From Pseudogracilibacillus auburnensis (GTDB lineage: Bacteria > Bacillota > Bacilli > Bacillales > Amphibacillaceae): 64,000 nucleotides of DNA. The position numbers and the translations under genes are program-made. Below are positions 9,048-19,490 of this stretch, one piece after another. The stretch's first letter is position 1, and every line of letters begins with the position of its first letter. The notes beneath the pieces were generated by a model. The model searched no databases. It saw only the letters and a program-made list of their open reading frames with translations, and had not been told where the DNA came from. The stretch lies in contig NZ_QJJQ01000010.1 in assembly GCF_003201975.1 (NCBI RefSeq), positions 124,001 to 188,000 on the forward strand. The letters run 5' to 3'.

Positions 9048-9295
9048 TGTTCAAAAAGTCCAACAAAAATGACACATCGAATTTCTGCGTTGACTTGCTT
9101 TTCCGGCACTCACGTATGTCATAGCATACGCGAGTTCCTCGAGAGCTAAATCGCCTTCGACGAACAATGTTTATTGTGACGAGTAATCGCAGGAGCAAGG
9201 TCTTCGATGGGACGAGCATTTAGCGCAGTCACAGGACGTGGCGTTTTTAGCCAGTGGAACTTCTCAGGTCTTCTTTTTATCGATCTTTTTGAACA
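9048..9295. mobile_element. MITE-like 248-bp element with 11-bp terminal inverted repeats
   Basis: Starts TGTTCAAAAAG (9048-9058) and ends CTTTTTGAACA (9285-9295), a perfect inverted pair. It fills most of the dhaK-glpK gap and has no ORF. The interior carries TTCGATGGGACGAG/AGCGCAGTC, also found in the repeat at 1386-1522. A shorter relative with similar ends lies at 55148-55266. No clear target-site duplication was seen. Confidence 0.6.
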
Positions 9296-9322
9296 CGCAC
9301 GATTACTCACATTTTACCACCT

Positions 9323-9352
9323 GAAGATCATTTCATGGGCGAAATGATCTTC
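9323..9352 (-). terminator. Hairpin downstream of glpK
   Basis: 12-bp perfect stem GAAGATCATTTC / GAAATGATCTTC with a 6-base loop, 15 bases after the glpK stop. The minus strand lacks a clear T-run, so it may be an mRNA 3' stabiliser rather than a true intrinsic terminator. Confidence 0.5.
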
Positions 9353-9366
9353 AACATCTTTTTACA

Positions 9367-11719
<2,353 letters not shown>

Positions 11720-11768
11720 TGTAAACACCCCTTTTTTTCGTATTTGTTAATAATATTCGATCGTGTAC

Positions 11769-11832
11769 AAAAAAAGACCCACACTGCAGTGGACATACTC
11801 CAATAAAGTATGTTCCAATGTAGTGTGGGTCT
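11769..11832 (-). promoter_or_regulatory. glpF leader terminator, probable GlpP antitermination target
   Basis: In the untranslated leader of glpF the minus strand forms an 11-bp stem (AGACCCACACT / AGTGTGGGTCT) with an inner 7-bp stem (ACATACT / AGTATGT), followed by a run of seven T. A strong terminator between promoter and start is the known arrangement of Bacillus glp operons, where GlpP with glycerol-3-phosphate allows read-through. GlpP itself is not in the window. Confidence 0.75.
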
Positions 11833-11873
11833 CCTAGGCTCCAGCACATGATTCTTATTATCAACTTACCTAA

Positions 11874-11902
11874 AATATAAACAAGTTTAGTTGTATTGTC
11901 AA
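11874..11902 (-). promoter_or_regulatory. glpFK promoter
   Basis: -35 TTGACA (11897-11902), 17-base spacer, -10 TATATT (11874-11879), about 40 bases upstream of the leader terminator. Matches sigma-A consensus in 11 of 12 positions. Confidence 0.8.
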
Positions 11903-11963
11903 TATACTTTTTAACAATTTTCTTATTTTGTAAATAATTAGAAACTTTCACTTTCTCTCAGGG

Positions 11964-12974
11964 CTAACCACCAATATAGCTCATATTTATTTTTTTTCGC
12001 TTTTTTGCTGTTTCTTCTGTCCGTTCATCGGAATAACGATCCGTGCGCGTTTTCCAAACATCTGTGATTGCCTTGAGTAATTGTTCATCTGACTTTCCTG
12101 AGCGAATAAGTTCGCGGAGGTCAAATCCATCTGATGCAAATAGACAAGTATACAACTTCCCATCAGAAGACAATCTTGCCCGTGTACAGGAGGAACAAAA
12201 CGATTCCGAAACCGAAGTAATAAAACCAACTTCAACCCCATTATCTTTATACCGATAACGTTGGGCCACTTCCCCGAAATAATCAGCATCCACAGGTTCC
12301 AATTCGAATTCACTTTGCAGGAGGGTAAAGATCTCTTTTTTTGTTACTACTTTTTTAAAGCTCCAAGCGTTATCATTACCGACATCCATAAATTCAATAA
12401 AACGAAGCGTCATTCCTCGTTCTTTAAAATGCATCGCCATTGGTACTATTTCATGCTCATTTACGCCTTTTTGCACGACCATATTTACTTTTATTTGAAA
12501 TCCCATCTCTTTTGCTAGTTCAATATTTTTTAAGACAATTTGCGGGTTTGTTCCGCGTCCGTTCATTTCCCCAAACACAAATGGATCTAATGCATCCAAA
12601 CTAATATTTAATCGCCGTAGGCCTGCATCGTATAACTCTTCCGCATATTGGCCCAAGAGTACAGCGTTTGTCGTTAAACCGATATCTTTTATCCCATTAA
12701 TCTTTGACAATTGTTTGATTAAATTCGGTAGTCCTCGCCGTAAAAGTGGCTCTCCACCCGTTAAACGCAACTTTTCCACACCTAATAAAGCAAACAGATA
12801 AGCAGAGCGAGTAATCTCTTCAAAGGTAAGTAGTTCTTCTCTTGGTAAAAAGACATAATCATTTCCAAAAATCTCTTTCGGCATGCAATACGTACAACGG
12901 AAATTACAACGGTCTGTTACAGAGATGCGTAAATCACGAACCGGTCTACCGAACTTATCTACGACTTTATCCAC
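11964..12974 (-). CDS. moaA: GTP 3',8-cyclase MoaA (molybdopterin synthesis)
   Basis: 336-aa radical SAM enzyme that converts GTP to 3',8-cyclo-GTP, the first step of molybdenum cofactor synthesis. The SAM cluster is Cys23-x3-Cys27-x2-Cys30 ([10 protein letters not shown]); the C-terminal cluster FCSSCTRAR...YTC is present, and the protein ends with the conserved GG needed for activity (SYIGG). Its start overlaps the mobA stop by 16 bases. Partner MoaC is not in the window. It supplies cofactor for the nitrate reductase encoded nearby. Confidence 0.95.
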   Translation of the reverse strand: MDKVVDKFGRPVRDLRISVTDRCNFRCTYCMPKEIFGNDYVFLPREELLTFEEITRSAYLFALLGVEKLRLTGGEPLLRRGLPNLIKQLSKINGIKDIGLTTNAVLLGQYAEELYDAGLRRLNISLDALDPFVFGEMNGRGTNPQIVLKNIELAKEMGFQIKVNMVVQKGVNEHEIVPMAMHFKERGMTLRFIEFMDVGNDNAWSFKKVVTKKEIFTLLQSEFELEPVDADYFGEVAQRYRYKDNGVEVGFITSVSESFCSSCTRARLSSDGKLYTCLFASDGFDLRELIRSGKSDEQLLKAITDVWKTRTDRYSDERTEETAKKRKKINMSYIGG

Positions 12975-13555
12975 TTCCTCATCTCCTTATCATTTTCTAC
13001 TGTATTTACATTCATAAATACATGGGGGGAATGCGTTAACATTTTCCCATCTATTTCGACTGTTTCAAAACGATCTAAAACGTCTGTCATTTTAAACCGA
13101 CCTTTTGCTAATGCAGATTTGATTTGACCTTTCATATGCCTACTCCAAATCGATACAAGCGGTTGCAAGTAGCCATCTGTCGTGACGACTGTTATATCCC
13201 TATCATGTAAATGACATAATTGTTTCATCACATGCTCCGTAATTAGTGGCATATCGCAAGGTAGAACAGCGTACTTTTTCGCAATAACCGCTTCCATTCC
13301 TGAATAAATACCAGCTAATGGACCACAACCTACATAAGGTTCTCTATCTAGTATAACGTGATAATTTTTAGGAAAAGACTCGACAAATTCTGCTCTTGTT
13401 ACGATAATCACTTCATCACAAAACGAATTCAACACACGATACGTCATTTCATAAAAGTGTTTTCCATTTACCTTGGCAAATGCTTTTGGTGAACCATATC
13501 TTCTTGATAAGCCACCAGCCAACAAAATTCCGGCAACGTTTTTAGTTTGCTTCAT
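12959..13555 (-). CDS. mobA: Molybdenum cofactor guanylyltransferase
   Basis: 198 aa; attaches GMP to Mo-molybdopterin, giving the bis-MGD form used by NarG. Nucleotidyltransferase motif [19 protein letters not shown] at residues 12-30, then the [17 protein letters not shown] and LPCDMPLI segments that bind GTP and Mg2+. TTTAGGGAG precedes the ATG. Overlaps and is coupled to moaA. Confidence 0.93.
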   Translation of the reverse strand: MKQTKNVAGILLAGGLSRRYGSPKAFAKVNGKHFYEMTYRVLNSFCDEVIIVTRAEFVESFPKNYHVILDREPYVGCGPLAGIYSGMEAVIAKKYAVLPCDMPLITEHVMKQLCHLHDRDITVVTTDGYLQPLVSIWSRHMKGQIKSALAKGRFKMTDVLDRFETVEIDGKMLTHSPHVFMNVNTVENDKEMRKWIKS

Positions 13556-13797
13556 AGAAAACTCCCTAAATGGAAATATTTTTTGAACATATATTTACTC
13601 AACTTTCGCACCAATAAAATAAGTTCAAACAGTTCGCTTAGTTAAGATTTGGATGCTTCTAAATATCCTTGACAATCTTAGTAATAAACCGTTTTCCAAT
13701 AGATTGGAACCGCGAATACTTCTCCTACCAAAAAGATTTGTTCGATTTGTTGTTTGTTCATATAAGAACTAAACCGCGACATAACACTTAAGCCGAA

Positions 13798-13820
13798 CGC
13801 TACGGAAATACACTCCGCTT
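13798..13820. repeat. Truncated end of the GC-rich intergenic repeat
   Basis: Contains GGAAATACACTCCGCTTT, nearly identical to one end of the repeat at 1196-1330 (GGAAATACACTACGCTTT). Only this end is present. It lies in the repeat-rich gap upstream of mobA. Confidence 0.45.
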
Positions 13821-13890
13821 TTATAAATGACGAGATAAACATGGACGTTTTCGAAATGCTGCATCTTCTTCCCTGATTGTATGACGGTTC

Positions 13891-13990
13891 TTCACAGTTA
13901 TATGGCGAATCTTCGCGGTTATATGGCGAATCTTCACAGTTATGTGGCGCAACTTCGCGGTTATGTGGCGCAGCTTCGCGGTTTGTGTGC
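13891..13990. repeat. 21-bp tandem repeat array, locus 1
   Basis: Four consecutive 21-bp units from 13891 (starting TTCACAGTTATATGGCG or TTCGCGGTTATATGGCG), then a shortened unit from 13975 and a degenerate one from 13991. Units differ mainly at CAC/CGC and ATA/GTG. The reverse complement has the core of the array at 34066-34191. Open frames crossing it on both strands simply translate the repeat and lack ribosome sites. The rest of the 13556-14269 gap holds other repeat pieces and no gene I can support. Confidence 0.85.
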
Positions 13991-14031
13991 TTCGCGATTA
14001 AGTGCCAGTAATCCGATAACGGCAAGAAACT

Positions 14032-14085
14032 ATCCCACTTCATTCTATGAAGATTTTTGTCATTTCCCTCTACGCAAGCTGTGTT
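14032..14085 (+). repeat. 55-bp dispersed repeat, copy 2
   Basis: Matches the reverse complement of 995-1049. It follows the 21-bp array directly, so this gap has accumulated at least three unrelated repeat families. Confidence 0.6.
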
Positions 14086-14229
14086 ATATCCTATTATACC
14101 AAAGTTTTCATAGGAAGTTTTATTCAGTTTTATACAAAATTGTCTTCTTTGCTTAGTGCAAGATAAAGGAGAAGAATATACATAGATTAAATGATGAAAG
14201 GTTACTAGAAGAAGGGTAGAAAAATTGAA

Positions 14230-14265
14230 AAGCTTGTAAAAATCAACGTTCGATTTTACAAGCTT
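14230..14265 (-). terminator. Intrinsic terminator downstream of the OsmC gene
   Basis: Stem AAGCTTGTAAAATC / GATTTTTACAAGCTT on the minus strand with a short loop, followed by TTCAATTTTTC, starting five bases after the stop codon. Confidence 0.75.
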
Positions 14266-14269
14266 ACAC

Positions 14270-14728
14270 TTATTTCTTTTTCCAATCTACCTCAACGGAA
14301 ATACCTGCATCCACGAATAAATTATAAACAGGACATCTTCTCTCTACTTCGGCTTTCAAACGTTCTAATGCCTCATCTGATTCATCTGTTTCAATCTCCA
14401 CTGAAAAGAGAATCTTTTGAAAGTAAGTTTTAACTCCTTCTTCTCCTAATAATCCTCTAATATCGACATATCCATCCGTTTCAAAATCAATAGAAGAAAA
14501 TGTGAAGTTTTGCTCTTTTGCTATTAGTGGTATCATAACAGCTTTACAACCATTTAATGCTGCTGCGATATATTCTAGTGGTGTACCACCAGTATCCTGT
14601 CCCCCTAACTTTACAGGCTCATCCATTTTAAACGATTCAAAATGGCGAATCGTATTACTAGATTTAATGCCGCCATCCCATTTTCCTTTTGCAGCCATTT
14701 TAATCAGTGTATTTGTAGTGCTTGACAT
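14270..14728 (-). CDS. OsmC-like peroxiredoxin family protein
   Basis: 152 aa from the ATG at 14728; an ATG two codons earlier is only one base from AAAAGGGG, so the second fits better. OsmC/Ohr fold with two cysteines in the expected places, Cys61 (AALNGCKAVM) and Cys132 (RRCPVYNLF), the pair that reduces organic hydroperoxides in this family. The GGQDTGGTPLEYIAAAL segment is typical of the YhfA-like branch. Monocistronic between mobB and the mobA-moaA pair, with its own terminator. Substrate unknown. Confidence 0.82.
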   Translation of the reverse strand: MSSTTNTLIKMAAKGKWDGGIKSSNTIRHFESFKMDEPVKLGGQDTGGTPLEYIAAALNGCKAVMIPLIAKEQNFTFSSIDFETDGYVDIRGLLGEEGVKTYFQKILFSVEIETDESDEALERLKAEVERRCPVYNLFVDAGISVEVDWKKK

Positions 14729-14818
14729 TTGCATTCCCCTTTTCCATAATTCCCATTATTCTTATTGGTATTATATGATGTAAAGCGAGATGAAGTCAAG
14801 CTATACTTTTAAATAGCG

Positions 14819-15322
14819 TTAAATAGCACTCTTAATCCATTTCAATAACCATTCATCTAATTGGGCTACTTCTTCTCTTGAATCAATTTGTGGATAAGTA
14901 CATGGGGACTCTAACCCGACTACTAAAACAATTCCCTCTACTGATTTTAGTTCTTGCCAATCTTCCTCTCGATTAATCAGCACAACTTTTTCACCTTGTT
15001 CCGCTTTATACCCTTCAACCAGCATAATATCAGAATGATTCCAACTAGCTAACTGCTTTAATTCTTTAAAACTAGCTTCTCGGTTAGCTATATGTTGAGT
15101 AAATCCACCGCCGGAGACAAGGGAAACATCTGCGCCGGAATAAAGGTATTGCATGGAGTCTTTTGTTTCATCCGGCATATCAAGCTTTGCACCATGACCA
15201 TGATGCTTGATAACCGAAACATGATGCCCCTTTTCTTTCAATAAACGGATCCAGCGATTAAGTAATGTTGTTTTTCCACTATTTTTAAAACCGACAACAT
15301 GAAGCGTTTTTATAGGTCCCAA
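14819..15322 (-). CDS. mobB: Molybdopterin-guanine dinucleotide biosynthesis adaptor MobB
   Basis: 167-aa P-loop GTPase helping MobA in cofactor nucleotide attachment. Walker A GFKNSGKTTLL lies at residues 10-20 from the chosen start; KHHGHG and the late MLVEGYKAE motif are family hallmarks. I chose TTG at 15322, seven bases after TAGGAG, overlapping the moeA stop by 13 bases; a longer frame to 15415 would put an extra 31 residues unlike the family in front. Confidence 0.88.
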   Translation of the reverse strand: MGPIKTLHVVGFKNSGKTTLLNRWIRLLKEKGHHVSVIKHHGHGAKLDMPDETKDSMQYLYSGADVSLVSGGGFTQHIANREASFKELKQLASWNHSDIMLVEGYKAEQGEKVVLINREEDWQELKSVEGIVLVVGLESPCTYPQIDSREEVAQLDEWLLKWIKSAI

Positions 15323-16560
15323 GTCGCCACTCCTAACTCCTGCCCTAGAAGTAACACATCTACTTCCTCTCCTACCTTGTACCTTTCCGACCCACTCGGT
15401 AAAACGATGATACAATTTCCACGGCCAATGGAAGAGACTGCATTTGACTTATTAAATCCAGCTGGAACGACGAATAGACCGTCTGAACGCATTTCCCAAA
15501 TCGCTCGCACGAAACGTGTAAATGGATTTGCCTTTGTAAAGTCTTCTCCTAACGTTGCTTTCATTCGTGGAACATAAGGGCTTGTACATCCCATCATCGT
15601 CAAAAGTGCCGGGCGAGTAAATAATTCAAAACCAGTAAAACATGCGGATGGATTTCCGGATAATCCAAATAATAATTTATCGCCTAATACTGCTACAGTT
15701 GTCACACTACCTGGTCGCATCATCACTTTGTCAAAAAGGACTTTAGCACCTATTCGTTTATAAATTTCCGGTAAGTAATCGTAATCACCGACCGAAACAC
15801 CACCAGTCGTTATCACGATGTCGGACTGGGATAATGCCTTTTCTACCAGTTCTGTACATGCATCGAGATCATCTTCCATCATCCCGAACGAATGGTACGG
15901 AATTCTCATGCGATCTAACTGCGCCTTTAACATTGGACCATTTGAATTACGGATTTTCCCTGGTTCAAGTTCATCTTCCACATCAAGTAATTCTGTTCCA
16001 GTTGAAATGATACTAACGACAGGAAGTTTTGCCACTTTTACTTTTGCATAACCAAATGTTGCGAGAAGAGCTACTGTACCTGGATGAATAAGAGAACCAG
16101 ATTCAATTAGTATTTCTCCCTCTTTCGCATCTTCTCCCTGAAATGAAATATTTTCGTCGACTGCAAATGATCTACTAAGAGTAAAGCCATTTTCAGTTTT
16201 CTCTGTTTCTTCCAACATGACAATAGCATCTGCATGTGGAGGTAAAATTGCCCCTGTCATAATTCGATATGCTTCCTTCTCCTCAAGTGCGCGCTCTCCT
16301 ACGTGCCCAGCGCCTATTTCACCGATTACTTGAAAGGAAATCGAGGAGTTTTCAGATGCTCCTTCTGAATCCTCTGCTCGAATTGCATATCCATCAAATG
16401 CCGATCGATTAAAAGGTGGAACATCATGTTTTGCCACAATTGGCTCTTTCAGTATTCTTCCGTAAGCGTTGTCGATTTTAACCATTTCGCTATTTACTTC
16501 CGTACAGCTATTTATGACATGCTGGACTGCTTCTTTTACTGGTATAGGTTTTCTAATCAT
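15310..16560 (-). CDS. moeA: Molybdopterin molybdenumtransferase MoeA
   Basis: 416 aa, normal length; inserts molybdate into adenylylated molybdopterin. Family segments PPFNRSAFDGYA, GAILPPHADAIVMLE, STGTELLDVED, TTGGVSVGDYDYLP and FGLSGNPSACFTGFE are intact. AAAAGGGGAT precedes the ATG. Forms a coupled pair with mobB. Lies just downstream of the nar operon in the same direction, separated by a hairpin-rich 190-base gap. Confidence 0.94.
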   Translation of the reverse strand: MIRKPIPVKEAVQHVINSCTEVNSEMVKIDNAYGRILKEPIVAKHDVPPFNRSAFDGYAIRAEDSEGASENSSISFQVIGEIGAGHVGERALEEKEAYRIMTGAILPPHADAIVMLEETEKTENGFTLSRSFAVDENISFQGEDAKEGEILIESGSLIHPGTVALLATFGYAKVKVAKLPVVSIISTGTELLDVEDELEPGKIRNSNGPMLKAQLDRMRIPYHSFGMMEDDLDACTELVEKALSQSDIVITTGGVSVGDYDYLPEIYKRIGAKVLFDKVMMRPGSVTTVAVLGDKLLFGLSGNPSACFTGFELFTRPALLTMMGCTSPYVPRMKATLGEDFTKANPFTRFVRAIWEMRSDGLFVVPAGFNKSNAVSSIGRGNCIIVLPSGSERYKVGEEVDVLLLGQELGVATWDL

Positions 16561-16629
16561 ATGAATTATCCCCTTTTATACGCTAATTTCCTTCTTAAAC
16601 AAGACTATACTATATTTTCCAACATGGAT

Positions 16630-16735
16630 AAAGGCCGCCAGCAATAACTGGAAGCCTTTTTTGAACTACCCCCACTTACTCATTGGGTTATGTCCTTTAC
16701 ACTACTTGAAGGGGGAGTCTTCTGGCGGGTAAAGA
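16630..16735. repeat. Hairpin-rich sequence between narK and moeA, possible IS200/IS605-type end remnant
   Basis: Contains a hairpin with CCAG/CTGG flanked by AAAGGC/GCCTTTTTT (16630-16662) and a second segment with CCCCCACTT...ACTTGAAGGGGGAGTCTTC (16668-16722); CCGCCAG and CTGGCGG also pair across the block. The ACTTGAAG-GGGG-GACTTC style recalls ends of IS200/IS605 elements, and a related stretch lies at 54820-54897. It may instead act as narK terminator or moeA leader. Confidence 0.4.
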
Positions 16736-16754
16736 TAAATATTCTTAAAGCATT

Positions 16755-18245
16755 TTACAGATTTGTTATATCACTAAATGTACCAACATATCTAGTTACT
16801 TCATCTGACTGGTCCTTTATCGCACTAATCGATAAAAGTTGTAAATATTCCTCGCCATTTTTTCTTTTATTCCAAATTTCTCCTTGCCATAATCCTTCTG
16901 TACTAATTTTCCCCCACATCTTTTCATAAAAGGATTTATCTTGTCTTCCCGCGCTTAATACATTAGGGTTTTTCCCGATAACTTCTTCCTCTTCGTACCC
17001 TGTTAAAATTGTAAAGGCAGGATTTACTGATAAAATAGTCCCATCTGCATTTGTTACGATGATACCTTGACCAGTTGAATCGAATACCTCCTTTGACATT
17101 GTTAGGCGATCCATATAATATAACCATAAAACAAGCACAAGGCTAACAAGCGCTACTTGAGAAAATGCCATAAAACCGATTGAATAAGACCCGGTAATCG
17201 TAAAAATGGTCGACAATAAAAGTGGAGGGAAAAAACCACCAAGGCCTCCCATCATTGAAACGATCCCATTGGCAATTCCCGCTTGTTTATCAAAATAGAA
17301 AGGAACTAATTTAAAAATAACGCCATTACCGATTCCAGCTGATAAGGCAATGAGCATACTACCGACTGTATATAACCCAATCGCCGGAGAGAATGCTAGA
17401 ATGATAGCTGCAACCGTTAGTCCGGCAAAGACCCCCATTAAAAGAAACAATGGCTGAAATTTATCGGCTAGCCAACCACCAACAGGCCTAATGAATGTCG
17501 CAACAACGATGAAGCCAGCTGTCCTCATCCCTGCGTCTACTTTATCTAAAGTAAAAAAGTCAACTAGAAAACTTGGCAAAAATATAGTGAAAGCAACGAA
17601 AGAACCGAAAGTGATGAAATAAAATAATGAAAATAGCCATAATTTTTCGTTTTTATAGACACTTTTAATCTGCATCATAATTGGTGACTTCACTTTTTTC
17701 TCTTTTCTATCTCCAAAAAAGAAATTAAGTGCTGCAAATGCTAAGAGTAAGATTAAATATAATTTAACCGTTAACGACCAGCCAAATTGTGAGGCGACAA
17801 CGGGTGCCGCAAATGTAGATATTGCTGTTCCAATATTCCCCATCCCATATATACCATTGACTAGACCATGCTTTTCTTTTGGGTAATATTTAGGTAAGGA
17901 TGTAACACCGACGGAAAATACTGCTCCACCTATGCCTAAAAATGTTCCACCTATAATAAGGTCCGTTAACGTAGACGCTGAACTAATATAGAATACAGGG
18001 AAAAGTAATAAAATAAAGCTTAAGAAGAAGATTATTCTTGCACCATAGATGTTTGCATAATAACCAAGTGGAATTCTTAGTACAGAACCGAGTACAACGG
18101 GAATTGCAGTTACAATCGCCACTTTTTCCGGGGCAATCGTAATATCTTCACGCATAAATGGTAGTAAAGATGAAATGAGTACCCAAACCATAAAGCCAAC
18201 GACTAAATTTGACGTTTGTAGTGGTAGTTGAACTTTTTTAATCAT
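16755..18245 (-). CDS. narK: Nitrate/nitrite MFS transporter fused to a C-terminal PAS domain
   Basis: 496 aa. Residues 1 to about 375 are a 12-helix NarK-type transporter with the nitrate signature GMGNIGTAISTFAAP in the first half and SMMGGLGGFFPPLL in the second; RIPLGYYANIYGAR follows helix 2. Residues about 385-496 form a PAS domain (STGQGIIVTNADGTILSVNP, then TGYEEEEVIGKNP and GTFSDITNL). Ordinary NarK/NarT proteins are about 390-400 aa and have no sensor domain. No stop or frame change separates the two parts. Last gene of the nar-nre operon; it should import nitrate and export nitrite, with the PAS part perhaps adjusting activity to redox or ligand. Confidence 0.88.
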   Translation of the reverse strand: MIKKVQLPLQTSNLVVGFMVWVLISSLLPFMREDITIAPEKVAIVTAIPVVLGSVLRIPLGYYANIYGARIIFFLSFILLLFPVFYISSASTLTDLIIGGTFLGIGGAVFSVGVTSLPKYYPKEKHGLVNGIYGMGNIGTAISTFAAPVVASQFGWSLTVKLYLILLLAFAALNFFFGDRKEKKVKSPIMMQIKSVYKNEKLWLFSLFYFITFGSFVAFTIFLPSFLVDFFTLDKVDAGMRTAGFIVVATFIRPVGGWLADKFQPLFLLMGVFAGLTVAAIILAFSPAIGLYTVGSMLIALSAGIGNGVIFKLVPFYFDKQAGIANGIVSMMGGLGGFFPPLLLSTIFTITGSYSIGFMAFSQVALVSLVLVLWLYYMDRLTMSKEVFDSTGQGIIVTNADGTILSVNPAFTILTGYEEEEVIGKNPNVLSAGRQDKSFYEKMWGKISTEGLWQGEIWNKRKNGEEYLQLLSISAIKDQSDEVTRYVGTFSDITNL

Positions 18246-18285
18246 TTTTTATCAGCTCATTTCTTTGAATGTCATGAACAAATAA

Positions 18286-18813
18286 TTAAATAATCGAGGA
18301 ATATAATTTTTCAAATAATGTATATTGTTCCGTTGGTGACAAGATTTCTTTCACCATTGGAAAAATAACGGATTCTTCCTTTACAAAATGAAATGTAATT
18401 ACTTCAAATGCTTCTCCTACATCTCGGACAATATCTTTCATTTGCTGTAAAGATAATTCTTTTACATCACCGTTTGTATGATGCAGGAAATGCCCAATAT
18501 ACGCTTCAATTTCCTTATGTTCCTCTTCAACTGCAAGTACTGGTCCTTGCTCATTACCAACGTATTGTGAAAGAAGTGGGAAAAGATATTCCTCTTCCTT
18601 TTTTAGATGGTTTTGAAAAGGATCTAAAAACTCCATCATTTTAGTCCGCAATAATTGAATAGCTTGATACCCTTGTTCGATTGTGTAAGCATTCCGTTCA
18701 AAACTTAAAACGATCGGATGCCAATCGGCCATTAAATATCGTAATAAATGATGTTCATTTTCCATTATACGTAATGCTGGTAAATTGAAAGTAAATTCTG
18801 TATGTTTTTTCAT
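18286..18813 (-). CDS. Hemerythrin-like (HHE) cation-binding protein
   Basis: 175 aa from the second ATG, which GAGGAG suits better than the one two codons earlier. Helical protein with repeated metal-ligand motifs of the hemerythrin fold: NEHHLLRYLM near the N-terminus, HLKKEEEYLFPLL (HxxxE), EEHKEIEAYIGHFLHH, and FHFVKEESVIFPMV (HxxxE). Such di-iron proteins bind O2 or NO or help repair iron-sulfur clusters (ScdA/YtfE relatives). It sits between nreC and narK in the nitrate operon, suggesting a role in O2 or NO handling during nitrate respiration. Function is inferred. Confidence 0.8.
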   Translation of the reverse strand: MKKHTEFTFNLPALRIMENEHHLLRYLMADWHPIVLSFERNAYTIEQGYQAIQLLRTKMMEFLDPFQNHLKKEEEYLFPLLSQYVGNEQGPVLAVEEEHKEIEAYIGHFLHHTNGDVKELSLQQMKDIVRDVGEAFEVITFHFVKEESVIFPMVKEILSPTEQYTLFEKLYSSII

Positions 18814-18845
18814 TTTCATTACTCCTCAACGTTAGAAAACTATGC

Positions 18846-19490
18846 TTAAAAATTCAATAATTTCTTTTTTAAAGCGTATTCGACAAGTTCTGGTCTGTTT
18901 TTTAAATGTAACTTTTCCATTATTTTTGATTTATGGGCTTCAACTGTTTTAACCGAAATAAATAACATTTCCGCTATTTCTTTATTTCCGTACCCTTTTG
19001 CTGCAAGAGGTAAAACTTCTAATTCACGTTTTGACAAAGTTTGGAATGGGTCTGTTTCGCTTGCTATATTATGATGAACAAATTCCCTTACGAGTGATGT
19101 CGCCATCGTCGGGTCAATATATGTGCCGCCCTCATATACAGTGCGAATTGCCTTAATCAGCTCTTCATCTGGAGCCTTCTTTAACACATAACCAGATGCA
19201 CCACTTTTTAACACATTAAATAAATATTCCTCTTCTGCATACATCGTTAAAATAATAATTTTCGTTTCAGGGATATCTTCCTTTATTCTCCCTGTTGTAA
19301 TAAGACCGCTTTCCCCAGGTGGCATGCTTAAATCTAATAAAAGAATATCTGGTTTATATTTGGCCACTAACGTATATGCTTCTCTTCCATCGGCCGCTGT
19401 AGCAATTACTTTCATATCTTCTTGGAAATTTATTAAATGCATAAATCCGCTACGAACAACCGCATGATCATCAGCAATGATGATTTTCAA
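18846..19490 (-). CDS. nreC: Nitrate/oxygen response regulator NreC
   Basis: 214 aa from TTG 19490 (GGAGGGG six bases upstream), so the protein begins [15 protein letters not shown] like other NarL-family regulators. The receiver domain has Asp53 (LLLDLSMPP) as phosphoacceptor; a LuxR-type helix-turn-helix lies at about 150-214 ([23 protein letters not shown]). It overlaps nreB by 20 bases. Phosphorylated NreC activates nar genes in staphylococci; a matching box lies upstream of narG. Confidence 0.93.
   Translation of the reverse strand: MKIIIADDHAVVRSGFMHLINFQEDMKVIATAADGREAYTLVAKYKPDILLLDLSMPPGESGLITTGRIKEDIPETKIIILTMYAEEEYLFNVLKSGASGYVLKKAPDEELIKAIRTVYEGGTYIDPTMATSLVREFVHHNIASETDPFQTLSKRELEVLPLAAKGYGNKEIAEMLFISVKTVEAHKSKIMEKLHLKNRPELVEYALKKKLLNF

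Noticed and set aside
11769-11902. T-box or metabolite riboswitch upstream of glpF
   Set aside because: No T-box sequence or known aptamer core; a single terminator stem is better explained by GlpP-type antitermination.
13678-14156. Open frames of 91 and 121 codons on both strands across the 21-bp array
   Set aside because: Both frames just translate the 21-bp repeat, lack ribosome sites and exist because 21 is a multiple of three.
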